64,000 nt of DNA from positions 372,001 to 436,000 of the forward strand of contig JAGMWG010000004.1 in the NCBI GenBank assembly GCA_020744225.1, given 5' to 3'. Shown here piece after piece: positions 22,964-35,503 of the stretch. A program made the translations under genes and the position numbers. How positions within the stretch are numbered: the stretch's first letter is position 1; each line of letters begins with the position of its first letter. This DNA comes from Paraphoma chrysanthemicola. Its lineage: Eukaryota > Ascomycota > Dothideomycetes > Pleosporales > Phaeosphaeriaceae. Below the pieces are notes generated by a model. It saw nothing but the letters and a program-made list of their open reading frames with translations. It was not told where the DNA came from and ran no database searches.

Positions 22964-24216
22964 TCAGCTCGTGCCGTACGTAATCTGAGGCCCTCCAGGA
23001 AGCTCCGTCAGCCCTACTGCACGTCAGCAAACTTGCGCCCAAACAATCTAGGGTGGTTTGATACTCACATTCATCACTACCAACAGGCTCCTTGACTGCC
23101 TGTCCAACCCCGCATTTTGTCGAAACATCTGCAGTCTGCGTCTTGAGCGCAGAGCACACATTGCCGTAGCACCGCTGATCCATAGCTTTCTGCAATGCGC
23201 CGTCTTTCCAGCCAAAGAGGTAGTCGCCATGCTGGCCATAGCCGGTTCTAATGTATCGTTAGCAACTCTTCTCGAAAGGCTGTTTCTTTGCAACTTACCC
23301 GTCGCCCATCGAATACACGAAAGGCTGCGATCCGTCCTCTGGCCAAAAGCTCTTGTCGTTGAAGGGCGTGGTGTCCCACATGACTTCGTACATTAGTTGT
23401 GGCATTTTGACAGGATGTGATGCCGGGCATGGACCACCGGACTCGAATGATCCGCTCGATGGGTACGCGACGTGGTCTTTGTGGTTTGGACTGTCCAAGT
23501 CCTTGCCATTCCAGCAGCTACTTTCATCAGCATCTTTTGCACATAAAACACATAGTGATCACATACGTCGGAAATGTAATCGTCGTCCTGATCCCACCTC
23601 CACACATCGACTTTGGCAAATCAAAAGTATCTGCGCCCGTGCATGGCGCGCCACCAAACGGGTCTTGTTGCATGTTGCTGAAGCATCGATGGCAAAGCTG
23701 CTTCTGCTGGCCTTCTTTTTGTCGTAGACCTGGATCGCCGACGATCATGCGAAAGCCTTTCGGGAATGCGGTGACGGTGGACTTGCCGTCGTATGGCGGG
23801 ATGTAGTAGACCGTCACGCCTTCGCGCCCAGATAGGCCCAGGTTCACCATCTGTGGCACACGTTTGAAGGTTCCGTTACGTGATTTCGCATAAAGATTGG
23901 CGGTCCAATAATTACTTAGGTCTTCGCTGAAATCACACGTTGTGCATGAAGCCTCCACAGAAGGATCAAGTTCGACGGGTGGCATGCTAGCGTTGAAGGC
24001 ATTGCCCCCAACAATCTGGTGCATATGTGTTGAAGGTGCGATGCCGGGTTGTACGAGCGGATCTATGCGGTCGAAGACGAGTTGCGAGCATTGGAAGCGC
24101 AGCATTGACGCAGTTGTGAATTGGCGAGCCATGAGGCCGTGGCTTGGTACGGCGGAGACATCGCGCGCTGAGAGCGCAACGCTGAGTGCGAGCGACTTCC
24201 AGTACATTTTGTTCAT
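22964..24216 (-). CDS. Secreted DUF1996 protein
   Basis: Minus-strand exons are 24216-23567, 23517-23299, 23247-23069 and 23016-22964, 366 residues; introns are 49-52 nt. A signal peptide covers about residues 1-22. The DUF1996 hallmarks are all present: HMHQIVGGNAF near residues 64-74, KGFRMIVGDPGLR, LCHRCFSN, CWNGKDLDSPNHKDHVAYP after the first splice, and MYEVMWDT. DUF1996 proteins are secreted and often carry WSC wall-binding domains; this one does not. The fold and activity of the family are not established, though conserved His/Asp suggest an enzyme. The position of the last splice (23068/23017) is the least certain part. Confidence 0.85.
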
Positions 24217-26190
24217 TTTTCTTCTAGGGACATCAAAAATAAAAGAGTGGTAGGGGTAGTCAAGAAGGAAACCGGGTCAGCAAGATATGCAGTGCTCTCT
24301 GTGCCTTTGCACCAGGGAGTACACCATGTCTACATTCAACTCATTATCTCGACACATATCTTCTGCCCCGCAACGCTCCCCACAAATGCTAGTGACAGGA
24401 GATATATAAAGATCATCGTGTCTTGTAAGGCGATTTTTCAACTGCCGTTATGAAGTCGTTGATTACAGTCGTTGATTACTTGTATATGGTCTTGGCGACT
24501 GACCAATGATAGCGCTGCGGGAGAATTCGTATAGGTTGGTTGCAGACGAAGCCTCTATGTGATGCGGCCAATTGAGAGGGACTAAGACAACGTCTGCTTG
24601 AGGTTGCTGAGGCACAATGTAATTGTATCAATGATGTTGTTGAGGATCGTGCTGTGCGCGAGCGAAGGAATGGAAATATAATATGTCCGAATAGTTCCTT
24701 GGCAAGTTTGCCCCGCGGCACCGAGGGAGTGGAGTCTGAAGGACGAGTGTAATTAATTATCGCCTTACTTTGATTTTGCAAGTAGCACTTGGTGAGGATG
24801 AGAGTCACCCAAATCTTAGGATGAGGTCTTTCAGCTATAACCCTCTGGTGAAATTTTGTCCTGCTCGATTCGCTTCATATTCTTTCGTATCGTCTTTATT
24901 GAGGCCTCGAGAGCTATACAGCGCTATTCAATGAATTCAGTTGCGTCCCGTTGGATTGACGACGAAATATTTGAATTCACCATCACCATCACTTATTTAG
25001 CTTGCCTTCATGTAAGGAAATTTCTGATTGAGAATTCAACGCGAAAGCTGAAGAAACGAACGACTATAGATAGGGTATCCCGCATGGTGGTATGCCTGAG
25101 AGCAAGTAATTGTATGAAAGGGCCATTGGTATGATTGACCTCACTGTCCCGGAAGACATCACTTGACCTAGCGCTACGCATGCTGACCTAGCCTCTATTC
25201 AGGAAGGCCTTGGTGATGCACGAAGGATGATGATCAAGCCGAGCTGCAGATGACACGTGAGAAGAGACTTTGAGCTGCACCCGGTCTGAAGCACGTACGC
25301 AAGGTTTACTACATCATTACCGAAGCTGATATTACAACGAACATACGGGAATCTAATTTTTTGGCCGACGAACCTTGGGAACCAGCTTGATGCTTGGTCT
25401 CAGCTAGGGCCCAAAGACTCGTCGACGGCAAGGCCGAGCTCGTGAACTGTAGCGCGTTTTGCATCAGACTTGTTCCGATACACTGGGCTGGCGACTAGAA
25501 CGCGCAGGTGCATGTTAACTGGAAACGCGTTCGAGACATTAAGGACGTGCTTGTCAGAGCGGTGACAGCGCATGAGGTCGGAAAAATATAGCCTGGAACG
25601 GAGCGCAGAAGCTGAATTGAGGTGAGCATGTTATTTAGGTTGAAGGAAGGTGAAGCGAGCGAGCATGACGAAGCGATGATGCTCCTAAGCTAAGGCTTCC
25701 CTATTCATAGGTCGTCTTCAGCAACCGTTGTGGTCCTAATCTGGAAGTTATGTTGCGTCGATCATGGTGCTGCTCGACAGTGCAAGGTCATCATTCGTCG
25801 CGTTCTTGCAAGATCGCGACCTCGATCCGAACACCACCTTGCGGTGTGTTTTGTGATGCAAGTGAATCGGCGGTCAAATGTTAAAAGCTGTCTCGGCCTG
25901 TTAAGGTGCACTAGTGTGTATACACCCCACTTTGACGAAGGAACGATCGATCCGGAGAGGAACGGAAGCCACTCCGTCCATTGTCATGGGGTGAATGTGC
26001 TAAGCTTTCGGATCCGCAAGAGCGATGCACATGTCTACACCACGCTAATGTTCAAAGCCGCCGAACCACTATCATCAAGCCTGTTTGGACAGCATCGGCT
26101 GAAATATCACGGCGAAATTTGAGGAATTTACTTCAACCTCGACATTCCCACGTACCCACTTTCTTTTCTTCATGATGTGTGGCAACCACA
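24217..26190. other. Gene-poor interval, nothing recognised
   Basis: Almost 2 kb without a convincing gene on either strand. Short open frames (24476-24808 minus, 24856-25134 plus, 25730-26122 plus) show no domain. The sequence may hold a degraded transposon or long promoters, but no terminal repeats were seen by eye. Confidence 0.4.
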
Positions 26191-27582
26191 ATGCGCAAGC
26201 TTGCATCCACAACGCTGTTGGCGTTCGTGCGCCTTCCACTCGGACTAGCAGCGCCTTTGCCTCCAGATCCAATCATAATCGAGGACAAGGACCATTATGT
26301 TTATTTGGGTGAGGTTTGTTTTAAAGTATCTGAATGAAACTGTTCACTCAAAGTAACATCGTTAGCACCCAGTCTACCGGACTATAACTGTGGTTATGTG
26401 CATCGTATATGCTTTTCTGCTTGCGGGAGCGCAAGGTGAGTCGGCCTGGGTGGCATAAGGTCGGGTTGCACTGACCCAAGCAAGGCTACCGGGCAGGCCG
26501 TATGGCTCATCGCAAGGCTCGCATGAGATTTGCGGACATCCTCGTCTTCATACAAGGATTTATCTGCACCGCTTTCCTGTTTGCTGTGGGCATTAATACC
26601 AGTGGTCTTGGTCTATCGACAGATGCGCAGTGCCACGCAGCCATTCGTGTCTGTATTGCCATGTACGGATCAGTAAAGATGATATTGTGAGTAGAGAGTG
26701 GTATTGATATCGTTACACTCTACTAACTGGTCACACAGAATTCTATTTCTCCTGGAACGCGTTCGTATCGTCCGTGCGCCTTTCGTCTCGCGCCTACGCG
26801 ATCCTGTATGGGTGATCGGAGCCATCGTCACAGTAGGCGGATATGCCGGCATCATGAGCTACCAATCCATTGCACCTAGAGCTGAGCTCTCTCGCACAGA
26901 TGGCCATTGTCGGATTGGCGCTCAGAACGGTGCTGCGATCGCAATCATCGTTTTTGATACGGTGCTGAATATCTCTTTGACCAGCATCTTCATCTGGCAG
27001 CTTCGACCGGCAATCAGATCACTTATTCATTGGCCGTTACGACGTGCACATGGGCCAGGCGAATTGCACCAGCAGTCCACGTGGTGGCGACCCTCCAGCA
27101 AGTCCGAGGGGAACTCAAGTCCAGGTATCAAAAGACCATTGTCCCATGGCAATCTCAAGATTATGTTAATCAGAAATCTCGTCGGCTCGATTTTGCTACT
27201 TGTCAACACGATCACGAACAATGCGATCTTTTTGAGTTGGAAATTTGCAGGCATGAGCCATGCGTGCCAACTTATGTGCCTTACTGACAGTAAGTGTCAC
27301 TTTACGACCGCGAGATTTGGCCTAACTAACGGATGTCTAGTCGTCCTTGGCATGCTCGTAACACAGTGGCTCACTATGCGATCAGCCGAAGAAGAGCTCG
27401 AGTCGGGTCGACAAACACCTGCAATGGAATCTGCTGCATCAGGTAATACAAGCAACACACCGTCCCGACGACTGACGATGGAGTCTTGGAGATCACCCAC
27501 ATGCTATAATGATAAAGCAGTATCCATCAGCAACTCGAGATATGCCTTGGACGTTGATGCTATACAGCTCAGTCTCCGCTGA
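26191..27582 (+). CDS. Multi-pass membrane protein of unknown function
   Basis: Five exons (26191-26313, 26366-26435, 26485-26686, 26739-27289, 27341-27582) give 395 residues. Introns are 49-52 nt, two with perfect CTAAC branch sequences; the last is a multiple of three without a stop, so unspliced reading is also open. About seven hydrophobic segments are visible, for example VVMCIVYAFLLAG, ILVFIQGFICTAFLFAVG, VWVIGAIVTVGGYAGIM, AIAIIVFDTVLNISL, IRNLVGSILLLVNTI and IVLGMLVTQW. FLLERVRIVRAPF and the Cys before it (AQCHAA) recall a fungal family of seven-helix proteins with no known role. The tail is Ser/Thr-rich and polar. A signalling or receptor function is only a guess. Confidence 0.75.
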
Positions 27583-28594
27583 ATGTTAGTTCTAGCTCCA
27601 ACTCTTGTCTTTTCAATATCACATCGCAAATGCGGTCGTGAGAAGTGCAATGTGCACAGGTTCATGCTCTGGTCCCGAACACTCTACGGCCAGCCATTAG
27701 ATTCGACTATCCCGTCTGCAGTACGGACGACGTCGATGAAGAAAACATTTCCAAGAAATGTACAATCTAGTCACCAGCTTGAGCCGCTTCGGAAGACATT
27801 GGAACAACACACTTAACAGTGCGTTGACTCTGAGGTCACTATAAGCCATGCCAACTATCATTCAACGACAGATGCTCAATGCGTCTGCTGTTGCAAAACA
27901 AAATCTCAGACTCTGGGCACAACCCCAACACTTTTGGGTGCCAATTTCCAGGATAATCTGAAGAACAATCCAATAGCGACCGCTAGCGCAATCGTTCATC
28001 TGTAGTGTTGTCTGGGACTCAGATGTTTTTGTCTTTCAGTACACAACAGCGAATATGCCGAAGGTGGCAGCTCGTTAATATAGATACTTCAGCCCAGAGT
28101 CTCGGCAAATCAATGCGCTTGCTTTATGCAGCGCCGACACACAGCCGTGGAAAAGGCGGTGGAGTAGTGGGAAAGGGGGTGGGGGAAGGGGAAGGAAAGG
28201 CCGACGCATGGTGGGACGCCATCGCGCATTCGGGAGAGGCATATGCGAGGGATATACAGAGAGCAGGGAAAGCCCGGTGCGCCGTTGCATGGCAAGGTAG
28301 GGGATGTGGAAGGGCGATGAGATGCCGCAATGGCGCGCAGTTGAGTTGACCGCTGTGAGAGGGTGAAGGTAGAGTGCGTCTAGTCAATTATTGAGAAGGA
28401 CAATCGCGAGCATCCGAGTCCCAACGGCCGTCAAAAGTAGCTATTGGAATCCGTGAGACCAAGACAGGCTGGTGCGTCAGAGAGGAGAGTCGGGTTTGGG
28501 GACACGAGCCGGGTGCAATGCGTTATCGATAAGGATTTGGTATTTTCTCGAGGACAAGACTCCCACACAGTTTCTTGAAAGCGCACAAGCAATC
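27583..28594. other. Intergenic with G-rich element
   Basis: About 1 kb upstream of SLX9. No gene was recognised; the plus frame at 27583-27816 and several frames near 28000-28390 are driven by base composition. It contains the G-quadruplex-like element listed separately. Confidence 0.4.
28169..28191 (+). promoter_or_regulatory. Possible G-quadruplex motif
   Basis: Four G runs of 3, 5, 5 and 4 bases separated by AAA, T and AA. This satisfies the usual pattern of four runs of at least three G with loops of 1-7. It lies 404 nt upstream of the SLX9 start. Whether it folds or acts in regulation is unknown. Confidence 0.5.
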
Positions 28595-29158
28595 ATGGTA
28601 TGTCTCTTATGGAACTACGTGTATACAGATTTCGTTGACTGAAATATTTAGGCGCCAATCAAAAAGCGCACAACAGCGCGCGCAAAGTCCGCTCGTGTTG
28701 CGCGCCCGACAGCTGTCCCCGCCTCCGAGTCGCTCGACAGCCTCTTTCCTTCGTCCAAGAAGGACAAGCAGAAGATCAAACACTCATCTTTCGTATCCAA
28801 GATCGAGAAGTCGTCATCCAAGACTCAGAAGCGCCGCCGACCAAACAAGAAGCTCGTCGCAAACCTCGAGTCGTTAGCGGATGCGCTGTCCGGCCTCGAC
28901 GACACGGAGACTGGAGAAGGGCTTGAGGTTGGCCAGGCAAAGATCCAGCGCAAGAGCTTGAAGAGCAGACCAGGCGCAATGAAAAGGAAGGAAAAGCTTG
29001 AGAAAATGGAGAAGGAGCGGTTCAACAAGAACCTGGTGCAGCTGGCGAGTGCTACCAAGGGAGGCGCCGTGCAAGATCGGTGGGCGGCGTTGAAGAATCA
29101 CGTTCAGAGCACAATGGAGGTCAAGCCCGAATTTGCAAAGGGACCGGTGGCGACTTGA
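28595..29158 (+). CDS. slx9: SLX9-like ribosome biogenesis protein
   Basis: Probably the fungal SLX9 homologue, a small nucleolar protein in 40S pre-rRNA processing and export. Exons are 28595-28597 and 28652-29158, 169 residues. The first exon is just the ATG; the 54-nt intron (GTATGT...ATTTAG) follows directly. The protein is very basic, with KKRTTARAKSAR near the start, then HSSFVSKIEKSSSK, RRRPNKKLVANLESLADAL, and the block KSLKSRPGAMKRKEKLEKME typical of the ascomycete family. The C-terminus ends with RWAALKNHV and a short tail. Assignment rests on recognition of these blocks from memory of the family, not on a search. Confidence 0.65.
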
Positions 29159-29914
29159 ATGACGCTGGAACCATGAGCGACACACCACTTTGAGCGGGAC
29201 GAAACCATCTTGCTGGGCTCTGGAGGACCCATGGCGTTGCAAGGCGAAGGGCAGAGGAATTTAGCCGCGCGAACTTGTGTCGTATCAAGACTGACCAGAG
29301 AAGTAATGCCCTGGGTATTCGAGCATTGCATCTTGCACTGGATAAAGTTCTGATAGGCGGGGCCTCGTCGCTGAATAATCTCAATTGCACCATCTGGGTG
29401 GCATTTGCGGTTAGAAGAAGCCTTCCATAGTCGAAACATGGGTAGCGTTGCAGGTGTGGTTCAAAACAGGCCACGGACTGGGGCTCCGCGTAGAACCCGC
29501 TTTGACGTTGATAGAATGACAGGGCAATCCAAAACATCGAACAGCTCTGAACGCTTGGATCCTGAATCGTTCTCCAGCTTGTGCACAGTTGTGACGGGTG
29601 GAAGCGGTGCCTGCCGATCCGGGCGATGACATCACAAGCTTAGACCAAGAAAACACAACGCGACCATTCTCGCACTACACTTCTTCGCGTTTCCGAAGCA
29701 CCCGCGCAATTTCTATGATGAAAGAAGCATTTGTGGCAGAGGCTTAATGCATCCAAGCATGGCGGATTGCTTTGCGTCGTCCCACGACCGTGCCTTCGAA
29801 TCACCCTTCCTGTTGACACTTTTGTAAGCGCGACGCGATATATTCCACCTCTCTTTAAACCTTGATTCTACGATACCCAACCGTTGGCCTATAAATTCCC
29901 CTTCACTGCTCATT
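29159..29914. other. Intergenic, no gene seen
   Basis: A 756-nt gap. The minus-strand frame 29121-29537 overlaps the SLX9 end and has no protein-like features. Confidence 0.4.
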
Positions 29915-32339
29915 ATGCCTTTCCTTGAGCGACAAACAACCCGCATCACAGGCACCGACCACGGACACGATGGCCGCCGCCACAGTGGCATCGGTAAACA
30001 CTCCACAGGCGATGTACCACACGCAAAGAAACCTCGCTCCCGACCCCCGACTTCGATTCGCGACCACCTGCCATTTGTAGCGCGCTCGCTACCTCCGTCA
30101 TCGGGACCATACTCTGTAGGCTCCATGGAGATCGAAGTCCCCGTCGAGAATCCACACACCATCTCACATATAACACGCAACGGACGACACCTTTTACAGC
30201 TTGAAACAGTGCTCTTCACGCTATACTACCCTGCAGCATTTGGTAGTGGCGCAGGGAAAGCCCCAGGAGGACGCAAGCATTGGAGTCGTGAAACATGGGT
30301 GCCACGACCGAGGGTAGAGACGGCGAAGGGGTATGCAAAGTTTGCTGGCCTGCCTGATTGGGCCGGGGTAGGCTTCGCTGGAGCAACGACGATGCTCACC
30401 AAGCTCCGTGCCTATCGGAACAGTCCGCCTGCCTCGCATTGGCCGCCCGAGGGCAATTCGAAGAACCGTGGCTACAAAGTGAAGAATCAGCAAGGGGCTC
30501 CTCCCGAGGGAGTCCAAGGAGAACCAGTCTTTCCTCTGCTCATGTTCAGTCACGGACTGGGTGGTTCAAGGAGTGCGTACAGCAGTTTGTGCTGCGAATT
30601 TGCCAGTTATGGTTTCGTCGTATGCGCTGTTGAGCACCGGGACGGCAGCGGTGCGCGCACATTCGTCAACCACAACCAGCGAAAAAAGGCGAAGAACGAT
30701 TGGCATGGAGGGGCCAGAGCAGGCGCTGCAGACTGCGACGGCGAACCCGTGTGCGAGCAGGAGAAAGAAAAGTGGGAGGCTCTCGACCACACAGACGAGG
30801 AATTGAAGCAAGGTTACCACAAGATTGTATGTTTGGAATCGAGCGAAGCCCCGCGAGGAGCTCGAGCTGACTAGCGAAGGACTATATCTTCCCAAAAGAT
30901 AATCCGAAAGATACTTCTCCCAACAATGAGCGCGGTGTGGACCGAGAACTTCGGAATGCCCAAATCGAATTGCGACTGTGTGAGCTCGAGGAGGCATATA
31001 GGGTGTTGAAGGTTATCTGCGCGGGGGATGGCGAAGAGATAGCACGGCAGAACCTCCGCGGTGAAGGCTATGTTGGCGGCAGTTCTCGAGGACTGGAAGG
31101 AGTTAACTGGTTGCTGTGGCAAAATCGTTTTCACGTCGACAAGATGACCATGGCAGGGCATTCCTTCGGCGCTGCAACAGTGGTTGAAGTTCTCAGACAT
31201 ACCGACCGTTTTCAGAACGTTCAGGCAGGTATCATCTACGACATCTGGGGGTAAGTGCGATTCGCCAGGATTGACTGGAAAGAGTCTCAGTGCACTTGCT
31301 GACTTTGGCAACAGCGCTCCAATTAAACCACCAGCAGAAGACCCGAAGCATCGAATCCACCTGCCTCTCCTGGGCATCAACTCGGAAGCTTTCATGTACT
31401 GGCAATCGAATTTCGATGCCGTACAATCGCTGATGAAAGAGGCAAGCGAACATGGCTCGCCTGCATATCTTCTCACAGTCCGTGGCTCAGTGCATATCTC
31501 GCAGTCTGACTTTTCGGTCCTGTATCGACACATAACATCTTTCTTCTTGAAGGCTACGGTCCATCCGTATCGCGCCATCGACCTCAACATCTCGTGAGTG
31601 CATGTCTGTGTCTGTCTCTATTTCTCCAAGCTAAGTGTGCTGTTGCAGTGCCAGTCTGGAGTTTTTGCGCCTTGTAACTCCTTCCACTAGCAGTGGAAAG
31701 GCCATCATCGATCGCTGTATGACGAACGAGTCAATTTTGCAGACTGAATTACTGGAGGAACTGCCTGATGAACATCGGCCCGACGACGAGTGGATCGCAG
31801 CCAGGTTGCGGGTCGATCATGAGTTCAAGAAGCGAGTTGCGGCAGGATTGCAGCGCAAACTGAAGCGCAACTTCCAAGGTGGTATGGGCACGGGGTACAC
31901 GACCTCGGACGAGGTTTGGAGCCACTTCAAGCCTACTGAGCAGCAGCTCGAGAACTGGATACAGCAGGAAGGGCGAGGAGAAGCTCGCATCGATGAACAT
32001 GCCGCAATGAGAGGGGATGAATCAGATACCGCAAGCGGCGATTCGAGCTCAAAGAGCAATAACAAAGACGGTGAAACCACATCGCTGAGCGATGCTGATC
32101 AAGAACCACGGTGTGATGACAGCAAGGTCTGCACGGCTTCACGGGGCGATGGAGACGTTCCACGAGAGCATCAAGAAGCCTCGTCGACGGCGTTAGATAC
32201 TGAAGACCAGGACGGCGTTGTGAGGCATGGCCCCATATATGCGTCGGCCGTTACAGCGGGCGATGCATCGAACGATGCGCCACGGAACACTTGGCTCGGC
32301 ATGATCCCTTCGCTTGGAGAGGGCCCACATCAGAACTAA
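29915..32339 (+). CDS. PAF-acetylhydrolase-like alpha/beta-hydrolase
   Basis: An esterase/lipase of the platelet-activating-factor acetylhydrolase family, which removes short acyl chains from phospholipids. Exons are 29915-30826, 30880-31250, 31315-31593 and 31649-32339, 750 residues; introns are 53, 64 and 55 nt. MFSHGLGGSRSAYS forms the oxyanion region; the nucleophile is Ser399 in AGHSFGAAT; the His is likely in GSVHISQSDF. Residues 1-75 are low-complexity and basic. The last 150 residues are an acidic, Ser/Thr-rich tail beyond the usual hydrolase domain. No signal peptide is seen, so a cytosolic location is expected. Length (750) is long for the family because of both extensions. Confidence 0.85.
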
Positions 32340-33260
32340 GGCGGGGTCCATGGACTAGTAGGGTTGGATCACCCGTCGTCGGTGGGACTGTGGGCCCTGA
32401 TCGCTGGCCCGAATAGGCATTTTGAACTTCAGCTATGGCTTCTGTATGTATAGGTAGTGCGTAGTCATCATAAGCTTGCCTGCGTTTGTGGGTCCAGCCC
32501 TATCATGAAGTTCGAGAGACGCACGTCAGCACAGCAATCTCGGCATCCCGATCTCGATGTCGGCATCACCGCTTGGCGATGCTGTATCACGTGATGTCCG
32601 GAAAGAGGAACCGAGGATGCTTTTTGTGTTTAGTGATCATTAAACTTTTCCCCCACCGCCGGCGCAATTTCGTCCCTTGGGCCTCCGTGTTACGCACGAT
32701 GGACTTGCGGTAACCGTCGATGAGATACTTCCTGCGACGGTATCAACATCTCAGAAAAGTCTCAAAGAGTCTGAATCAGCAACACAAAGCGTGATGGTAT
32801 GACGCAAGCTATCGGCACACCTGCAGCGAAGCCTCCTCGAAACTGCATCACGTTCGTGTAGCTCGTGTAGCTTGGTAAGCTGCAGGCTTGCCGTGGCATT
32901 AGAATCCTTGCAGCATCGTGCTGAGCGGCCGCTACGCGACTTTCGGAACTATCTTGGTCTGGGACGCTTTTCGCAATTCAGCGAGCTGGGCCGTTTGGGT
33001 TTATATGTGGCCGTGGGTGCGTCACATCCTTGGCCTCAGGTCAGGTCCTGCTTCCTACAACTACAACACATTCCAGCAAACGACAAAATCAATTATTCAA
33101 GCTTCGAGGATTACTTATTCATCGACTGCCTGATAGACTCGAGTCGCTTAAGCAGGCCCGTGCAGTAGATACGACTCCGCTGCTTCCGCGCTAGCGAAGT
33201 CCACTTGCCTTCCTGGGGCACACTCAACACCAGCTCCATCCTACTCAGTAGGCGAGCAAG
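32340..33260. other. Intergenic, no gene seen
   Basis: A 921-nt gap upstream of the bZIP gene. Frames at 32486-32713 and 32872-33168 show no conserved pattern. Confidence 0.4.
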
Positions 33261-35503
33261 ATGAGCTCTGACTCCGAGGGGCACACATCGGCGAGGAAGC
33301 GGTCGAGGTCGAGCGAGGACGGCGTTGGTGGTGCAAAGGAGGGGAAAAAAGCGCGGGGACGACCGAGGGTCGATACTCAGGATGCGACGGCTGCGGATGT
33401 AAGTGCTTTCGACTATCCCTAAGCACATTCTAGATAATGCCAGTATATCTTACGAGCGAGAACATATCCGAGCTGATCGAGTTCTCGACGCCTTCGCACT
33501 TCCAGCTAACATCACTCCAGAGGCGACGAACACAGATCCGTCTTGCGCAACGAGCATATCGACAGAGAAAGGAGTCAACCATTGTGTCTCTAAAGAAAGA
33601 AAGCACGCAACTTCACTCCATCATCGAGCAAATGAATAAGACTTTTTTGCGATTCAATGACTCGGTACAAAAGTCCGGCCTACTACAGTTGAACCCGACA
33701 TTGGCACGAGAGCTCAAGTCTGCGACAGACACCTTCTCGTCACTGTCCAAGACGTCCAGTGAGATGGTTGAGGCTGGTGATGAAGACCATGCAGACAGCA
33801 CCGAGGCAGTGGCTGGGAATCGAACGACCCAAGTCCCTACTAGGGCTGCAACGTAAGTCTCCTTCCTTTTGTGATGACTTGCACTCCTGGCCGTCGTGTC
33901 AGTTCATATGATGAGGTAGATTTTCGCTAGTGCGCTTACTGACTGAGCTCGTAGACCAGTGCGGTCCACCGTAGAGGTGGGATGGGGTTACTCTGCCATG
34001 CCCGATCATAGCGAACAAACTGGCAGTGCGCAGCACGTCCAGATTCAGAGGCAACCAGACAACTACTTCCAAACTATGAATAGTGCCTATAGTGGTAGTG
34101 GCACTTTGGTAAGGCGTCAACCCACAGTCGGTGAGCTCTTCGACCAGTCGAGGGAAAGCTCATCGCAGCACCAACCAGACACGTCCAACTCGCATCAAAC
34201 AAACCAACTGCCGTTCGGACTCGTGGACCTTCTCGACCAGCACCACAATCCGTACAGCAACACGAACGAACATGCACACATCTACTCCGTGAATATACCC
34301 ACTCCTGATGTTACACCGCCAACGAGGAGGCTTGCGACCCCGCCATTCCCGTTGCCAAACTCACTGACCAATAAGACAATCTCTCCAATATTTACGTATA
34401 GTCACGACGAGACCACATTCGCGCGTCGCCTGACCCGTGCAGCCCTGGAAAGCGGCTTCCACCTCCTCAGCACTGCGAATGCCCGTCCTTCTGCACTTAA
34501 TTACGTCTTTAAGCTCTCTCTACCATACCTCAGCCTTGAGGAGCATCGCAGTCGATTCAAGTCGATGCTCTCCCGCAGCGTCAACGAGGACCTAGATTTC
34601 TGGGAAACGCCCTTCATCCACCTAGGAGGGGCAGGAACTCACTACCCACGAAAGGATGCTAGTGGCAACCCTCTGGCTAGGAAGAACCTATGGACAATTC
34701 GACAGATTGGGCCGCTCGAGAAGCACATGGTCAGGCTCGAAAATGTAGCCGATGGGCGTTGGCAGGAACTCGATGACGTTGACCTTAGCGCTTTTGAGGG
34801 TCAGTGGTTCGACGCACATGATGTCCAGGGCTATTTGGAAGAGCACTGGAATTGTCGACCAAATCCCAAGAGCTCGTTTGCGGAATGTATCATTGAAGAA
34901 GACGTGGTGCCGGAACCGTCGAGTGCGAACCACTTGGGACAACATGACACGAGCGGGCGAAGGGCGTCGGATGCGTCTGATACCCCAGAACTGGTACATA
35001 GCACGACGAGCTCTTCTACGGCATCATCGACAACTAATTCCGGGAACAACCCTGCCGACCTCTATAAGGTGCCCGATCCTCCCTTCGGGCTCGATATGTC
35101 ATATGAGGCACCGCAGTATTCCCACGGCGCCCACGACTTCTCGAAATTTAGTCACATAGACTTATCATTCGACCAGACGCTTGGCCTTGATCTCGCACCA
35201 GGGTTTGACTATGGTTTCCCAGCTGACAACGGCTTCGACGAGATGAACATGGGCATGGATCTAATGGGAAACACACGTGAGGTGTTGCCGGTAGTGAGAC
35301 AACGAAGAAAGAAAACAGCCGTATTGCAGCTCAATATACTGATTGATGGTAAGTTCCATAAATTCTATCCACCAAATCCAACGAAAGAGGCTGACAAAGT
35401 TGAAGAGATCATCAAGCATGGCGTTTGCCTAGGTCGTGCACCAGGCTTCCGGAGAAAGGATGTGGACATGGCGGTGCAAAAAGCTCTTATTACGGCGTTC
35501 TGA
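33261..35503 (+). CDS. bZIP transcription factor
   Basis: A nuclear DNA-binding regulator. Exons are 33261-33398, 33521-33852 and 33955-35503, 672 residues; introns are 122 and 102 nt, longer than most here. The N-terminus (RKRSRSS...KKARGRPRVDTQDATAAD) leads across the first splice into the basic region RRRTQIRLAQRAYRQRKE (residues 47-64), then a leucine-zipper-like helix (IVSLKKESTQLHSIIEQMN). This RGRPR-VDTQD subgroup with QRAYRQRK is widespread in filamentous ascomycetes. The long C-terminus contains FARRLTRAALESGFHLLS and EEHWNCRPNPKSSF, both typical of that subgroup, and a final basic block (RQRRKKTAVLQLNILIDGK). Target genes are unknown. The second acceptor could be earlier (33930), but 33954 keeps the frame. 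Confidence 0.85.

Noticed and set aside
29121..29537. 138-codon minus-strand frame downstream of SLX9
   Set aside because: Overlaps the SLX9 3' end, no recognisable pattern.
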